NCBI RefSeq assembly: GCF_004684905.1
Contig: NZ_SRJC01000001.1
Span: 186,001-250,000, forward strand
DNA: 64,000 nt
Origin: Halobacillus salinus
GTDB taxonomy: Bacteria > Bacillota > Bacilli > Bacillales > Halobacillaceae
Direction: 5' to 3'
The position numbers were made by a program, and so were the translations under genes. Position 1 is the first letter of the stretch. Each line of letters starts with the position of its first letter. A model generated the notes under the pieces. That model was not told the DNA's origin. It ran no database searches and saw only the letters and a list, made by a program, of their open reading frames with translations. Below, in pieces: positions 1-7,590 of the stretch.

Positions 1-182
1 GCAAGCGTCCACATGCGCATAGTGTTTACCAGTGGGTCGAACGGATTCTTCGTCGGGGAAGCCAAATAGTGAACCCACCGGTCTGTGCGGTTGCGTTTCA
101 TTCCGAATTCAGGAACGTCCACCTCGTATCGATCCAATCTCGATCTAAGGTATTCATTTTGGTCAAAGGGATTTTTCTTCAT
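1..182 (-). CDS. Putative anti-sigma factor, N-terminal part only
   Basis: The reading frame starts with ATG at 182 (MKKNPFDQNEYLRSRL) inside the last codons of the sigma factor gene and runs off the window edge, so about 60 residues are visible. They are charged and soluble, with no membrane segment yet. Assignment as anti-sigma factor rests on position: it overlaps the ECF sigma gene by about 20 nt, which implies translational coupling, the usual layout for a sigma and its cognate membrane anti-sigma. The missing C-terminal half should carry the membrane helix. No domain is recognised from the visible part. Confidence 0.6.
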   Translation of the reverse strand, partial: MKKNPFDQNEYLRSRLDRYEVDVPEFGMKRNRTDRWVHYLASPTKNPFDPLVNTMRMWTL

Positions 183-702
183 CCATCGACACCTCCACTT
201 CTTCTTTCAGCTTTTGAATGGCTTTGTGCAATCGTGATTTCACGGTTCCCAAGGGAATATCTAGTATCGTAGAGATCTCTGTTTGTGGAAGGTCGTGGTA
301 GTAGTATAAGAGAACAACAGCCCGGTGAAGCTCAGGCAGCTTAGCTACAGCCTCCTGAATCGTCATCTTATCCTCTGCTGAAAAAGTCTCAGGCTGATAA
401 GGTGCGAGAAAAGGCAGAAGGGACCGCCACTTCTTGCGACGATTCAACTTATTGATCATAATCCTGTAGGCGATCTGAAAGAGATACGTTTTGACAGTTC
501 CTCGTTCAGCCGAATACTGGAGCTTATGAATCTGAAGTTTTACAAACGTATCTTGAACGACATCGACACTGAAATTCTCATCTCTGGTATAACGGTATAG
601 GAAAGAGTACAACGGCTCTCGGTACAAGGTATAAATGTGCTCCAGCGCTTCTTCTTCTCCATCCTGATACGCCGTCATCCACTGTTCAGCCGTTCTATTC
701 AA
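163..702 (-). CDS. ECF-type RNA polymerase sigma factor
   Basis: 179 residues, typical ECF length. Region 2 lies at about residues 20-90 (YREPLYSFLYRYTRD, then DVVQDTFVKL), and region 4 is the helix-turn-helix at about 120-170 (LPELHRAVVLLYYYHDL, PQTEISTILDIPLGTVKSRL). It would direct core RNA polymerase to a small regulon, probably including its own operon. It overlaps the upstream membrane-protein gene by 8 nt and the downstream anti-sigma gene by about 20 nt, so the three form one translationally coupled operon. The signal sensed is not evident. Confidence 0.92.
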   Translation of the reverse strand: MNRTAEQWMTAYQDGEEEALEHIYTLYREPLYSFLYRYTRDENFSVDVVQDTFVKLQIHKLQYSAERGTVKTYLFQIAYRIMINKLNRRKKWRSLLPFLAPYQPETFSAEDKMTIQEAVAKLPELHRAVVLLYYYHDLPQTEISTILDIPLGTVKSRLHKAIQKLKEEVEVSMDEEKSL

Positions 703-1066
703 TGCTCTCTCCGAAGCGGGCGCGGATCGTTTTCAAAGTGTTGGAGAGACGGAAGAACAAGTAAAGGAACGCCACAATCGTCCAAGCCTGAGATTGGTTC
801 GTGAAAAATTGGACGTAAACATTCTCAACCGTTTGTCCGGATGATATCAGTAAGTTCAGCGCCTGCACACAAATGATCGTGTAGATCACTAAGCAAAGGG
901 TCAACGTATCAAATACATTCCACCTCAAGTAAATGTCCGTCTTATGATAATCGATTTTCCCGTTTTTCCTCACGACGTGTTTCCGTTCCAACGGAATCAT
1001 AATGGCCAAAATCACAATCATCCAAATGCCTACGACAACCAAAGAAACAACCCAACCAGTATCCAT
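695..1066 (-). CDS. Small membrane protein, first gene of the sigma operon
   Basis: 123 residues with three probable membrane helices (about residues 5-25, 46-72 and 87-105) and basic loops between. ATG at 1066 is chosen because GGAGG lies 8 nt upstream; a longer open frame further upstream has no ribosome binding site and would cross the promoter. The stop overlaps the sigma factor start by 8 nt. The role is unknown; a membrane protein co-translated with an ECF sigma factor may help sensing or anti-sigma control, which is inference from context only. Confidence 0.8.
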   Translation of the reverse strand: MDTGWVVSLVVVGIWMIVILAIMIPLERKHVVRKNGKIDYHKTDIYLRWNVFDTLTLCLVIYTIICVQALNLLISSGQTVENVYVQFFTNQSQAWTIVAFLYLFFRLSNTLKTIRARFGESIE

Positions 1067-1096
1067 GTCATGCACCTCCAGCGGTTCTTTACTAAC

Positions 1097-1124
1097 TATA
1101 CCAATAACTGACAGTAAAGGTTCA
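1097..1124 (-). promoter_or_regulatory. ECF-type promoter of the sigma operon
   Basis: Reading the minus strand, TGAACC (1124-1119) is followed after 16 nt by GGTATA (1102-1097), about 30 nt before the ATG at 1066. The TGAACC box and 16-nt spacer resemble ECF promoters of Bacilli, which would fit autoregulation by the sigma factor encoded just downstream. The rest of the 1067-1407 gap shows nothing I recognise. Confidence 0.45.
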
Positions 1125-1407
1125 CGTGAAAAAGAAAAATCTGGTTGGGCCCTGCAAGACTCGCTTACGAAGGAGAAGTGAAATAATTTGGAGGTAGAAA
1201 AGGAGTATAAGAGAAGGGGCGGATGTTGCGTTTTGTGACTGGTGGTAAAGCAACCATTCCAATCAGGTAACCATGCATGTTGTACCGCAACTTGGCCAAG
1301 CGTAAAGGACGAAATGCGCAATATTACGCTGAGGCCAAGAAGGGGGGTGTTCAAAAATCATGAATCTAGCAAAGGCAGTCTTATATTTAAGAAAGGAGGG
1401 ATGATCG

Positions 1408-2124
1408 TTAAGGAGTGAGAAGCTTCCACTGTCCCTCAGAAACAACTTTAACTTCACCATCCGTTACTTTAATGGCTGTTTCATCATCAATAGCGTACCC
1501 TGGAGATGAGAAGTTGGAAGCCCACTTTTCTGCATTGGCCAAGGTATTATCCGGTAACATCTCATTCTCTAGATGAGGAAACATTGCAAAGTCGACTAGC
1601 CCTAGAGCCTTGTCTCCCCCAGTGGGCGGACTCCAGCCTACGAATTCCTCCCCGATATTCGGTGCCATCACCATGCTCCCCGCACTCATTCCAACATAGA
1701 CGGCATCCAATGATGGTAAGAGATCTGCAAACCCAGATTTCTTCATCCAGTGGTATAGAAAGAGAGCATCGCCCCCTGAAACCAATAAGACGTCCGTTCC
1801 CTGGACAAGCGGCATCCAGCGTTCTTTGTCGATACTTGGTAATGCCGATAGCTCAAGAACGCCAACCGACTTCCAGCCGAGGTCGACCATCGGGTTTTCG
1901 GATTTTCCGCTAATGAACTGCCAGGCCTTTTCTCCCGGACCGACCCAGGGGTGTCCATACATCGCAGTAGGGATGCACAGAGCATTAGACTCGGCAATCG
2001 GCTTGTCCAGCATGTCTGTGAGCTCCTTATGGATGGTCGGGTTCGTGACGCCGGCCGATGTTAATAAAAGTTTCAATTTAGATAATTTTGGTGAGTTGGA
2101 ATCTTCTACATGATTTTGCGTCAA
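1408..2124 (-). CDS. Peptidase S51 family protein (dipeptidase E-like)
   Basis: 238 residues. The fold signature is a class I glutamine-amidotransferase-like core with a GGD turn (LLVSGGDALF) followed by the nucleophile elbow GMSAGSM holding the catalytic serine. A late His (FPHLENE) and acidic residues fit the S51 triad. The family includes aspartyl dipeptidases and cyanophycinase-like hydrolases; the substrate cannot be told here. The TTG start at 2124 has AAGGAGG 7 nt upstream. It is transcribed alone. A second S51 member is at 9799-10455. Confidence 0.85.
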   Translation of the reverse strand: MTQNHVEDSNSPKLSKLKLLLTSAGVTNPTIHKELTDMLDKPIAESNALCIPTAMYGHPWVGPGEKAWQFISGKSENPMVDLGWKSVGVLELSALPSIDKERWMPLVQGTDVLLVSGGDALFLYHWMKKSGFADLLPSLDAVYVGMSAGSMVMAPNIGEEFVGWSPPTGGDKALGLVDFAMFPHLENEMLPDNTLANAEKWASNFSSPGYAIDDETAIKVTDGEVKVVSEGQWKLLTP

Positions 2125-2263
2125 AAGTTTTCCTCCTTAGGTTCTCGCTTAAATCTTTCAGAAAGGTTGTGCATGGTAATTGATTCGTCGTGGAAAAGTA
2201 TCTTCTATTCATTCTACCATTATCCTCAAAATGAATCGGCGGGGTGTTTAGGTGTTATACCTT

Positions 2264-2324
2264 TATCTCGAAATTAAGTCTTCGGGATAAGGGCAGGTTT
2301 ATGTAAGACTCTGTTTCGAGATAA
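2264..2324. repeat. Imperfect inverted repeat with about 20-nt arms
   Basis: The left arm TTATCTCGAAATTAAGTCTT (from about 2264) is complementary at 17 of 20 positions to the right arm AAGACTCTGTTTCGAGATAA (ending about 2324), with about 20 nt between. The right arm is also the left part of the GTTTC...GAAAC dispersed repeat. It may be a stem-loop or a small miniature element; no adjacent transposase is seen. Confidence 0.6.
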
Positions 2325-2340
2325 TAGCTAGTTTTGAAAC
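2306..2340 (+). repeat. Dispersed GTTTC...GAAAC repeat, copy 1
   Basis: About 36 nt starting AAGACTCTGTTTCGAG and ending GCTAGTTTTGAAAC. Closely similar copies lie at 9121-9156 and 16409-16447, all intergenic. The GTTTC and GAAAC ends are complementary, so each copy could form a short hairpin. Confidence 0.65.
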
Positions 2341-2393
2341 GATATCTGTACTCATTCGTATATGAATTAAAATGCTTTTTAGGAGTGGTAGTT

Positions 2394-2561
2394 ATTTTAG
2401 ACCTTGTGATATTTGGTGTGGTTGCTTTTGGAGGGGGAGTAGTTGCTCTAATTGGTTTTTTGGTCATTATAGGGAGGCGAATTAATGAACCTAATAAAGA
2501 ATTACAGCAAAAATTTGAGAGTCTTGAAAACGAAGTGAAAAGTCTCAAAGACAAGAATTAA
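2394..2561 (+). CDS. Small single-pass membrane protein with coiled-coil tail
   Basis: About 55 residues: a glycine-rich hydrophobic helix (LVIFGVVAFGGGVVALIGF) then a charged heptad-like tail (NKELQQKFESLENEVKSL). The start is uncertain. AGGAG at 2381-2385 is spaced 8 nt before an ATT at 2394, whereas in-frame TTG (2334) and GTG (2385) have no usable ribosome binding site; the TTG also lies inside a dispersed repeat. The protein resembles small membrane-anchored coiled-coil proteins such as those at 11062 and 47216. Function unknown. It is followed by a GGGGC-type repeat element. Confidence 0.55.
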   Translation: MLDLVIFGVVAFGGGVVALIGFLVIIGRRINEPNKELQQKFESLENEVKSLKDKN

Positions 2562-2668
2562 CTCACTTTCGAGTCATTCAGTTATAGGGGCAATTCAAAA
2601 CAATGGTTTGTTCCTTATGAAACAGTGCAGGGTTGTTTAACAAAGATTGTATTTTCGGGGGGCATTAG

Positions 2669-3130
2669 GTGAAAAGGACTTTAGTTTTTATCGGGATAAT
2701 ATTATTCATTCTTTCAGGTTGCCAATCAAACCAGATAAATCAAGTGAGTGAACCACCTGCTAATACAAAACAAAACAACATCCCTGAATACGTTCAATCA
2801 CCAGATGACATTGTAGATATGCACGGTGACATTACAAACTTAGATAGTTTTTTCACATTTATTGAAAATGTGAACCAAGGTATGAAAGATAAAATTAGGG
2901 TTGTAACGTACACAACAGAAGGAGACCCAATGCTACACGAGCTTGATTATAATGGGGAAGTAATTCAATCAACAACCGATACAAGAAGAGATAAATTTGG
3001 CTCTGGTAGTATCAGCACTGCAACTTGCAAATCAATAGATATTAAAGAAAAGGATAGAAGAACTGATTACGATTTAACAGGTTGCGACAAACCGAATAGA
3101 GATAATACCATTTTAGTGATTTGGAAGTAA
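2669..3130 (+). CDS. DUF4362-type lipoprotein
   Basis: 153 residues. A lipoprotein signal with lipobox LSGC (Cys 18) anchors it to the outer face of the membrane. The rest (DKIRVVTYTTEGDP, LHELDYNGE, SISTATCKSID, DLTGC) matches what I know of the DUF4362 family of Bacillus lipoproteins. Two Cys near the end could form a disulfide. The GTG start at 2669 has GGGGGG 6 nt upstream. It is a single gene followed by a repeat element. Function unknown. Confidence 0.78.
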   Translation: MKRTLVFIGIILFILSGCQSNQINQVSEPPANTKQNNIPEYVQSPDDIVDMHGDITNLDSFFTFIENVNQGMKDKIRVVTYTTEGDPMLHELDYNGEVIQSTTDTRRDKFGSGSISTATCKSIDIKEKDRRTDYDLTGCDKPNRDNTILVIWK

Positions 3131-3220
3131 AACCCACTATATGAGTAGTAGTTCTTCTAGTTCAATTATAGGGGGCTTTTCTCCAATATCTTTGTATCAT
3201 AACAGGAGTGACAAAATAAG

Positions 3221-3370
3221 ATGAATATTTTTCTATTTATAGCTGTACATATATTGATCGGCTTAGCGGTGATTTATTTCAAAGAGAAATTACCAAAACC
3301 AATAACTACTTTTTCTATTGTATTTCTAAGTATGAGTTTCTTATATTTCGGGTCAATTTTGTTAGGATAA
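3221..3370 (+). CDS. Small membrane protein (49 aa)
   Basis: ATG at 3221 with AGGAG about 13 nt upstream opens a 49-residue frame: two hydrophobic helices (about 3-17 and 27-47) separated by a basic loop (YFKEKLPKP). This composition is what a genuine two-helix hairpin membrane peptide would show. It is not recognised as a named family. A GGGGGC element follows. Confidence 0.6.
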   Translation: MNIFLFIAVHILIGLAVIYFKEKLPKPITTFSIVFLSMSFLYFGSILLG

Positions 3371-3399
3371 GCATACTTATCTCAGTACTGAGTTTTAAA

Positions 3400-3438
3400 C
3401 TAACGGGGGCTTTACTTTAACAAGGAGCGAAGCCTTTT
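3400..3438 (+). terminator. Terminator-like GGGGGC element after the 49-aa gene
   Basis: GGGGGCTTTACTT is followed by GGAGCGAAGCCTTTTAATT. GGCTT pairs with AAGCC and a T-rich tail follows. It is one of the dispersed GGGGGC elements of this region. The rest of 3371-3542 shows nothing further. Confidence 0.5.
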
Positions 3439-3542
3439 AATTCTTCAAGTCACTAGCAGTTATGTTCAATTAATCGATTATATAGATTGAAGTATTAAAA
3501 GTAAGATCTTTTTAAAAATAGGATAGTAGTTAGGGGAAGTTT

Positions 3543-4040
3543 ATGGAATCTAAACTAATTATCTTACGAGGCAATTCGGGAAGTGGAAAAACTACGACTG
3601 CGAAAAGCCTTCAAAATAATTTAGGTCACGGAACGCTTCTGGTTTCTCAGGATGTCGTTCGTCGTGATATGTTGAAGGTTCACGATAGAGATGGAAATCC
3701 TTCAATTGATTTAATTCGCCAAATTGCACAATATGGAAAAGGTGAGTGTGAAGTTGTTATTGTGGAAGGAATCTTAAATAAAGGTCGTTATGGTGAAATG
3801 TTGAAGGACTTAATCCAGTTCTATAACCAAGAGGCATATATTTATTATTTTGATTTATCCTTTGAAGAAACACTCATACGTCATAATACTCGTGCCCAAA
3901 AGATGGAATTTGGAGAAAACGCTTTGCGTGCCTGGTGGAATTCAAACGATTACCTTGGAGTGCAGGGAGAAACACTATTTACTAATGATATGTCGCAAAA
4001 TGATGTATTGAAACAGATTTTAAATCAATTACAAAAGTAA
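3543..4040 (+). CDS. P-loop kinase-like protein (zeta-toxin/uridine kinase fold)
   Basis: 165 residues with a Walker A motif GNSGSGKTT at residues 10-18. VSQDVVRRDML at about 34-44 looks like the substrate-binding strand of small-molecule kinases, IVEGILNKGRY serves as Walker B region, and RHNTRAQ is a basic lid. Such proteins phosphorylate nucleosides, antibiotics or other small molecules; the substrate is not predictable. ATG at 3543 follows AGGGGAAG. It is a single gene followed by a complete hairpin element at 4066-4098. A second P-loop kinase is at 10498. Confidence 0.75.
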   Translation: MESKLIILRGNSGSGKTTTAKSLQNNLGHGTLLVSQDVVRRDMLKVHDRDGNPSIDLIRQIAQYGKGECEVVIVEGILNKGRYGEMLKDLIQFYNQEAYIYYFDLSFEETLIRHNTRAQKMEFGENALRAWWNSNDYLGVQGETLFTNDMSQNDVLKQILNQLQK

Positions 4041-4065
4041 TTCCTCCTTTGGCTTCTTCAACAAA

Positions 4066-4098
4066 CGGGGGCGATTCTAAATTAAAGAATCGTCTCCA
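4066..4098 (+). terminator. Rho-independent terminator after the kinase gene
   Basis: GGGGGCGATTCT pairs with AGAATCGTCTCC across a 7-nt loop and is followed by ATTTTT. It is a complete form of the GGGGGC element family. Confidence 0.8.
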
Positions 4099-4214
4099 TT
4101 TTTATGTGTTTCGAAGATATATGGATTACTTAATTTAGGGTTATTAGTAACTTATGGTAAGATTGAATTCAGAATAATTAATCTTAAATAGAAGAGATAA
4201 GTGGGAATTTAGTG

Positions 4215-5420
4215 ATGTTTAGTAGATTGAAATTCATTATATGTGCATTCTTCTTAGCTGAATTCGGCCGTACAATGTACTTCGTTGTGATAACTTGGCT
4301 TTTATACACTATGACGGAAGATCCTTTTTTTACAGGACTATTAGTGAGCATAGGCTTTGTACCTGGTCTAGTGTTCAATCTTTTCTTCGGGGTCGTTGTT
4401 GATAGGCTTAACCGAAAAGTTCTTTCTGTTACAGCAACTTTGATTAATACACTTGCCGTAGCTTTTTTGGTAGTAAGCATCATTAGTAGTGCATTAGATC
4501 CTTGGACTATATTAATTGTCCATATGATCTTACAACTAATGGGATCCCTCTTTCGCCCATCTATTCAAGCTTTCATTGCAGAGGTTTTCCGTGACGAGGA
4601 ACTACCTAAAATATATTCCCGTACTGGGTCTGCTGCAATTGTAGGTGGGCTTTTAGGGGCTGCTTTTGGTGGAATAATAACTGGCGTATCGTCAGAAGAG
4701 GTAGCTTTATTAATTGTTGCTCTTTGTTTCTCCTTGGCAACATTATTATTGACCCGTTTAAGACATAATCCCGCCAATTCAACCTGTAATACCAATGAAA
4801 CCACAATAATACACGACCTCATAGAAGGTTTTTCCTATTTGAAGGGGAACAAAATTCTCTTAAGCCTGTTTGGAATTATGCTCGTTGGTCAACTTACCTT
4901 CCATACGACAATCGGGTTTCTGTCCGTCTATACCAAAGAGTACTTAAACCAGACAGCAACTGTGTACGGTCTCTTAGACGCCTGTTTATCTATAGGTGGG
5001 GTGCTAGCAGGGCTTATGGGGACATGGTGGTGGAATAAAAACGGTAACTATCTCTCAACGCGATCTTTGTTAGTAGTAATACTGGGGTTATTTGTCATGG
5101 CATTTTCCTCATTTTTACCTCTCGTGTTTATGGGAGTATTTTTGGTTGGACTAGGAACTACGTGGCTCAGAGTTTTACTACAATCGGTTCAACAAATTCT
5201 TACAGAGAAACAGTACCACGGGAGAATGGCTAGCTATAGGATGTTATGCAATCAGGGTTCTGTCGTGGTAAGTGGACCAATTTTTGGTTGGATTGCTTCA
5301 GCTAATAAAGCTAATACTGTTTTCTTAGCATTAACATTCCCTGTGATAATAGCTGCTATTTATTCAATTATTCAAGCAAAGCAACCTAAATTTAAGGAAG
5401 TAACTCAAAAGTCTGCATAA
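4215..5420 (+). CDS. MFS exporter, DHA3 (macrolide-efflux-like) type
   Basis: 401 residues with about 12 hydrophobic helices and the MFS loop 2-3 signature GVVVDRLNRK at about 63-72. The overall pattern (N-terminal FFLAEFGRTMYFVVITWLLY) resembles MefA/DHA3 drug exporters, which use the proton gradient to expel amphiphilic compounds. ATG at 4215 is preferred over GTG at 4212; both follow AGTGGG. Two other MFS genes of similar type lie at 52696 and 63760. The substrate is unknown. Confidence 0.85.
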   Translation: MFSRLKFIICAFFLAEFGRTMYFVVITWLLYTMTEDPFFTGLLVSIGFVPGLVFNLFFGVVVDRLNRKVLSVTATLINTLAVAFLVVSIISSALDPWTILIVHMILQLMGSLFRPSIQAFIAEVFRDEELPKIYSRTGSAAIVGGLLGAAFGGIITGVSSEEVALLIVALCFSLATLLLTRLRHNPANSTCNTNETTIIHDLIEGFSYLKGNKILLSLFGIMLVGQLTFHTTIGFLSVYTKEYLNQTATVYGLLDACLSIGGVLAGLMGTWWWNKNGNYLSTRSLLVVILGLFVMAFSSFLPLVFMGVFLVGLGTTWLRVLLQSVQQILTEKQYHGRMASYRMLCNQGSVVVSGPIFGWIASANKANTVFLALTFPVIIAAIYSIIQAKQPKFKEVTQKSA

Positions 5421-5521
5421 ATACTTATAATAGCCTGTATCTTTTGCGGACTTCTTGTTGTGTTGTGGACACTATCCATAATGTAAGTTAATGAATGTTT
5501 GAGAAAAGAGTTGATTTATTT

Positions 5522-6055
5522 ATGTTGTTGGAGTTAGAGACTAAAAGGTTAATATTGAAGCCATTTAACAAAGAAGATTCAATGAGGATAACAGAATTGG
5601 CAAACGACAAAGAACTAGCTACAATTCTTGGACTACCCTATCCATATAGACTAGAACATGCTCAAGAATGGATTGCAATCCAACCCGAACAGATTCAAAA
5701 AGGGGAAGAATATCCGTTAACAATTGTTAGTAAGAGAGAAGGTATTATTGTAGGGACCATCACTTTAAGGATTGATAAGAGTAATGATAAGGGAGAGCTA
5801 GGATATTGGGTTGGTAGAGAATATTGGGGTAGTGGTATAGCGACAGAGGCAATACAAAGAATGATCGAATTTGGATTCTCACAACTGGAATTAAATAAAA
5901 TTTGGGCTGCGGTTCTATCTGAAAATAAAGCGTCGGGTGCTGTTCTAAAAAAGGTAGGCTTACAAAAAGAGGGCCATTTTAAGCAAGACAGGTTTGCCCA
6001 GGGTGAATATAAAGATTTGGATTTATTTGGTTTATTGAAATGTGAACATGGTTAA
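5522..6055 (+). CDS. GNAT acetyltransferase, RimJ/RimL type
   Basis: 177 residues beginning MLLELETKRLILKPF, the usual opening of RimJ/RimL-like acetyltransferases. The acetyl-CoA loop is the RxxGSG-like GREYWGSGIATEA (about 103-115), then ELNKIWAAVLSENKAS and the C-terminal KKVGLQKEG. ATG at 5522 is chosen because GAGAAAAGAG lies just upstream; an ATG at 5495 has none. It probably acetylates an amino group on a protein, peptide or small molecule; the target is not evident. Confidence 0.85.
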   Translation: MLLELETKRLILKPFNKEDSMRITELANDKELATILGLPYPYRLEHAQEWIAIQPEQIQKGEEYPLTIVSKREGIIVGTITLRIDKSNDKGELGYWVGREYWGSGIATEAIQRMIEFGFSQLELNKIWAAVLSENKASGAVLKKVGLQKEGHFKQDRFAQGEYKDLDLFGLLKCEHG

Positions 6056-6198
6056 CTGTTGCGCATCTCGTGGCTTTTCTGCATTTGAATACTGTCGTTA
6101 GGTCAAGATGAGAATCGATTGTATTTATCGTTAAATAAATAGTAGTCTTTTGAAATAATTGTTGTGGAATTTTATATTTATTGAAAGGAATGATTGGA

Positions 6199-6642
6199 AT
6201 GGAAATTATCACAGGTAATAAAGGCTTTGATCTAGATGAATTTATGCAAAAACCATTATTTGCTCACCTTTCCACATTATCAAAGGAAGGACCTAGAGAG
6301 TCACCGGTTTGGTTTCATTGGGAAGAAGAACATATTTATATCATTGGAACGCCTTCTTCAGACAGTTTTCCGGGGAGAATTGAAGAAAATCCAGCGTGTG
6401 CTATTGGTATTGTAGATCTAGATAATACAACCGGAAAAGTATTGCACGCTGGATTCAGAGGTCATGCTACAGTTGAGCCGTTTGATAAAAAAATTGCATC
6501 TCGATTACTTGAGCGTTATCTGGGACCAGATGAAAAGAGTTGGGATGCAAGGTTCCAAGGTTTAGGTAATAGCAATATCCTTATAAAATTTGTACCAGAA
6601 ACAGTAGTGGTGAGAGATCAATCTTTTATACCGAGCATATAA
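6199..6642 (+). CDS. Pyridoxamine 5'-phosphate oxidase-fold protein
   Basis: 147 residues. The split-barrel pattern is visible: FAHLSTLSKEGPRESPVWFHWEEE near the start, then IYIIGTPSSDSF and CAIGIVDLD, ending in a RDQSF strand. The family binds FMN or F420 and reduces small molecules, but many members are uncharacterised. The ATG at 6199 has AAAGGA about 9 nt upstream; nearer in-frame ATGs are too close. A GGGGGC element follows at 6690. Confidence 0.8.
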   Translation: MEIITGNKGFDLDEFMQKPLFAHLSTLSKEGPRESPVWFHWEEEHIYIIGTPSSDSFPGRIEENPACAIGIVDLDNTTGKVLHAGFRGHATVEPFDKKIASRLLERYLGPDEKSWDARFQGLGNSNILIKFVPETVVVRDQSFIPSI

Positions 6643-6728
6643 GCCTTTAACTGACTTCATCGACAATTTATCTTGAATTCGAGTTTCCTGTTATAGGGGG
6701 CAATTGTTAAATAGTTAGGAGTGATTTA

Positions 6729-7283
6729 TTGAATAAGAAAGTCTTCTGGGAACGTAAAGAGCATACGGGGGCTGAATTCTTAAGTATTACCCAAAATGAT
6801 TCAAACATAATAGCAGAAGGAGTAGTCCTTTTTACAACCGAAGTAGATGCGTATAAATTTGCATATAAGGTTGTTACAGACAGTAGGTGGTTTACTAAGA
6901 GTATTGAAATAATTAATTTAGAGCTTAATGAAAAATTTTGCTTGCATTCAAATCTTAAAGGGAAGTGGTATGTAAATAACAATGAATTAAGTGATATGGA
7001 TGGAATGATTGATATAGACATATCTGTGACCCCATTTTCAAACACGCTTCCAATTAACCGTTTTAAATGGGAGCAAGGGCAAGAAAGAAACTTTAATATG
7101 CTATACATTGATGTCCCATCTTTAGAGCTTATGAAGTTAGAACAAATATACAAGTTTAAAGGAAGTACAGAGGACGGATCTAGAAAATTTCAATACAAGT
7201 GTAGAAATTATGAAACTGTGGTCACTGTGGATCAGGATGGATTAATCATTGAATATCCTGAGGCATTTATTCGGAGATATTGA
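6729..7283 (+). CDS. Putative glycolipid-binding domain protein (DUF1089 type)
   Basis: 184 residues. WERKEHTGAEFLSI at the N-terminus, EGVVLF, then LKGKWYVNN and IDIDISVTPFSNTLPINR match the DUF1089 family described as putative glycolipid-binding, a beta-rich barrel. No signal peptide is present, so it is cytosolic. The TTG start at 6729 has TAGGAGTG at good spacing. It is a single gene ended by a strong terminator element. No catalytic residues can be assigned. Confidence 0.78.
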   Translation: MNKKVFWERKEHTGAEFLSITQNDSNIIAEGVVLFTTEVDAYKFAYKVVTDSRWFTKSIEIINLELNEKFCLHSNLKGKWYVNNNELSDMDGMIDIDISVTPFSNTLPINRFKWEQGQERNFNMLYIDVPSLELMKLEQIYKFKGSTEDGSRKFQYKCRNYETVVTVDQDGLIIEYPEAFIRRY

Positions 7284-7313
7284 GGATTATCTTTATTTCA
7301 AGTCTTTTGGAAT

Positions 7314-7352
7314 AGGGGGCAATTCTGCAATAGAGGGATTGCCCTCTTTTTA
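7314..7352 (+). terminator. Terminator, complete GGGGGC element
   Basis: AGGGGGCAAT (7314-7323) pairs with ATTGCCCTCT (7338-7347), followed by a T-run. It ends the glycolipid-binding gene. Confidence 0.85.
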
Positions 7353-7414
7353 AGACAGTGATTGTGGAAGACTCAGGTAGAGATAATATAAAAATATCTG
7401 CATTAATAGTTACG

Positions 7415-7443
7415 GTCACTTGAATAATCAAGTGACTTTTTTT
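7415..7443 (+). terminator. Second terminator before the M1 peptidase gene
   Basis: GTCACTTG and CAAGTGAC flank a 6-nt loop and are followed by seven T. The roughly 60 nt between this and the previous terminator may be a gene remnant or a very short RNA: TTGTGG and TAATAT are spaced like a weak promoter. Confidence 0.8.
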
Positions 7444-7590
7444 GATCAATGATCCCCTGAAAGAAAGTGGAAGATAATTAGAAGATTTGTTGATAAATCA
7501 GTATCTTTGGAGATTATATAGTAGGTGAAGATAGGCATTGATAAACTTAAAATTAATACCATGTTGACCGCTATTTTGAGGGGGAGTAAT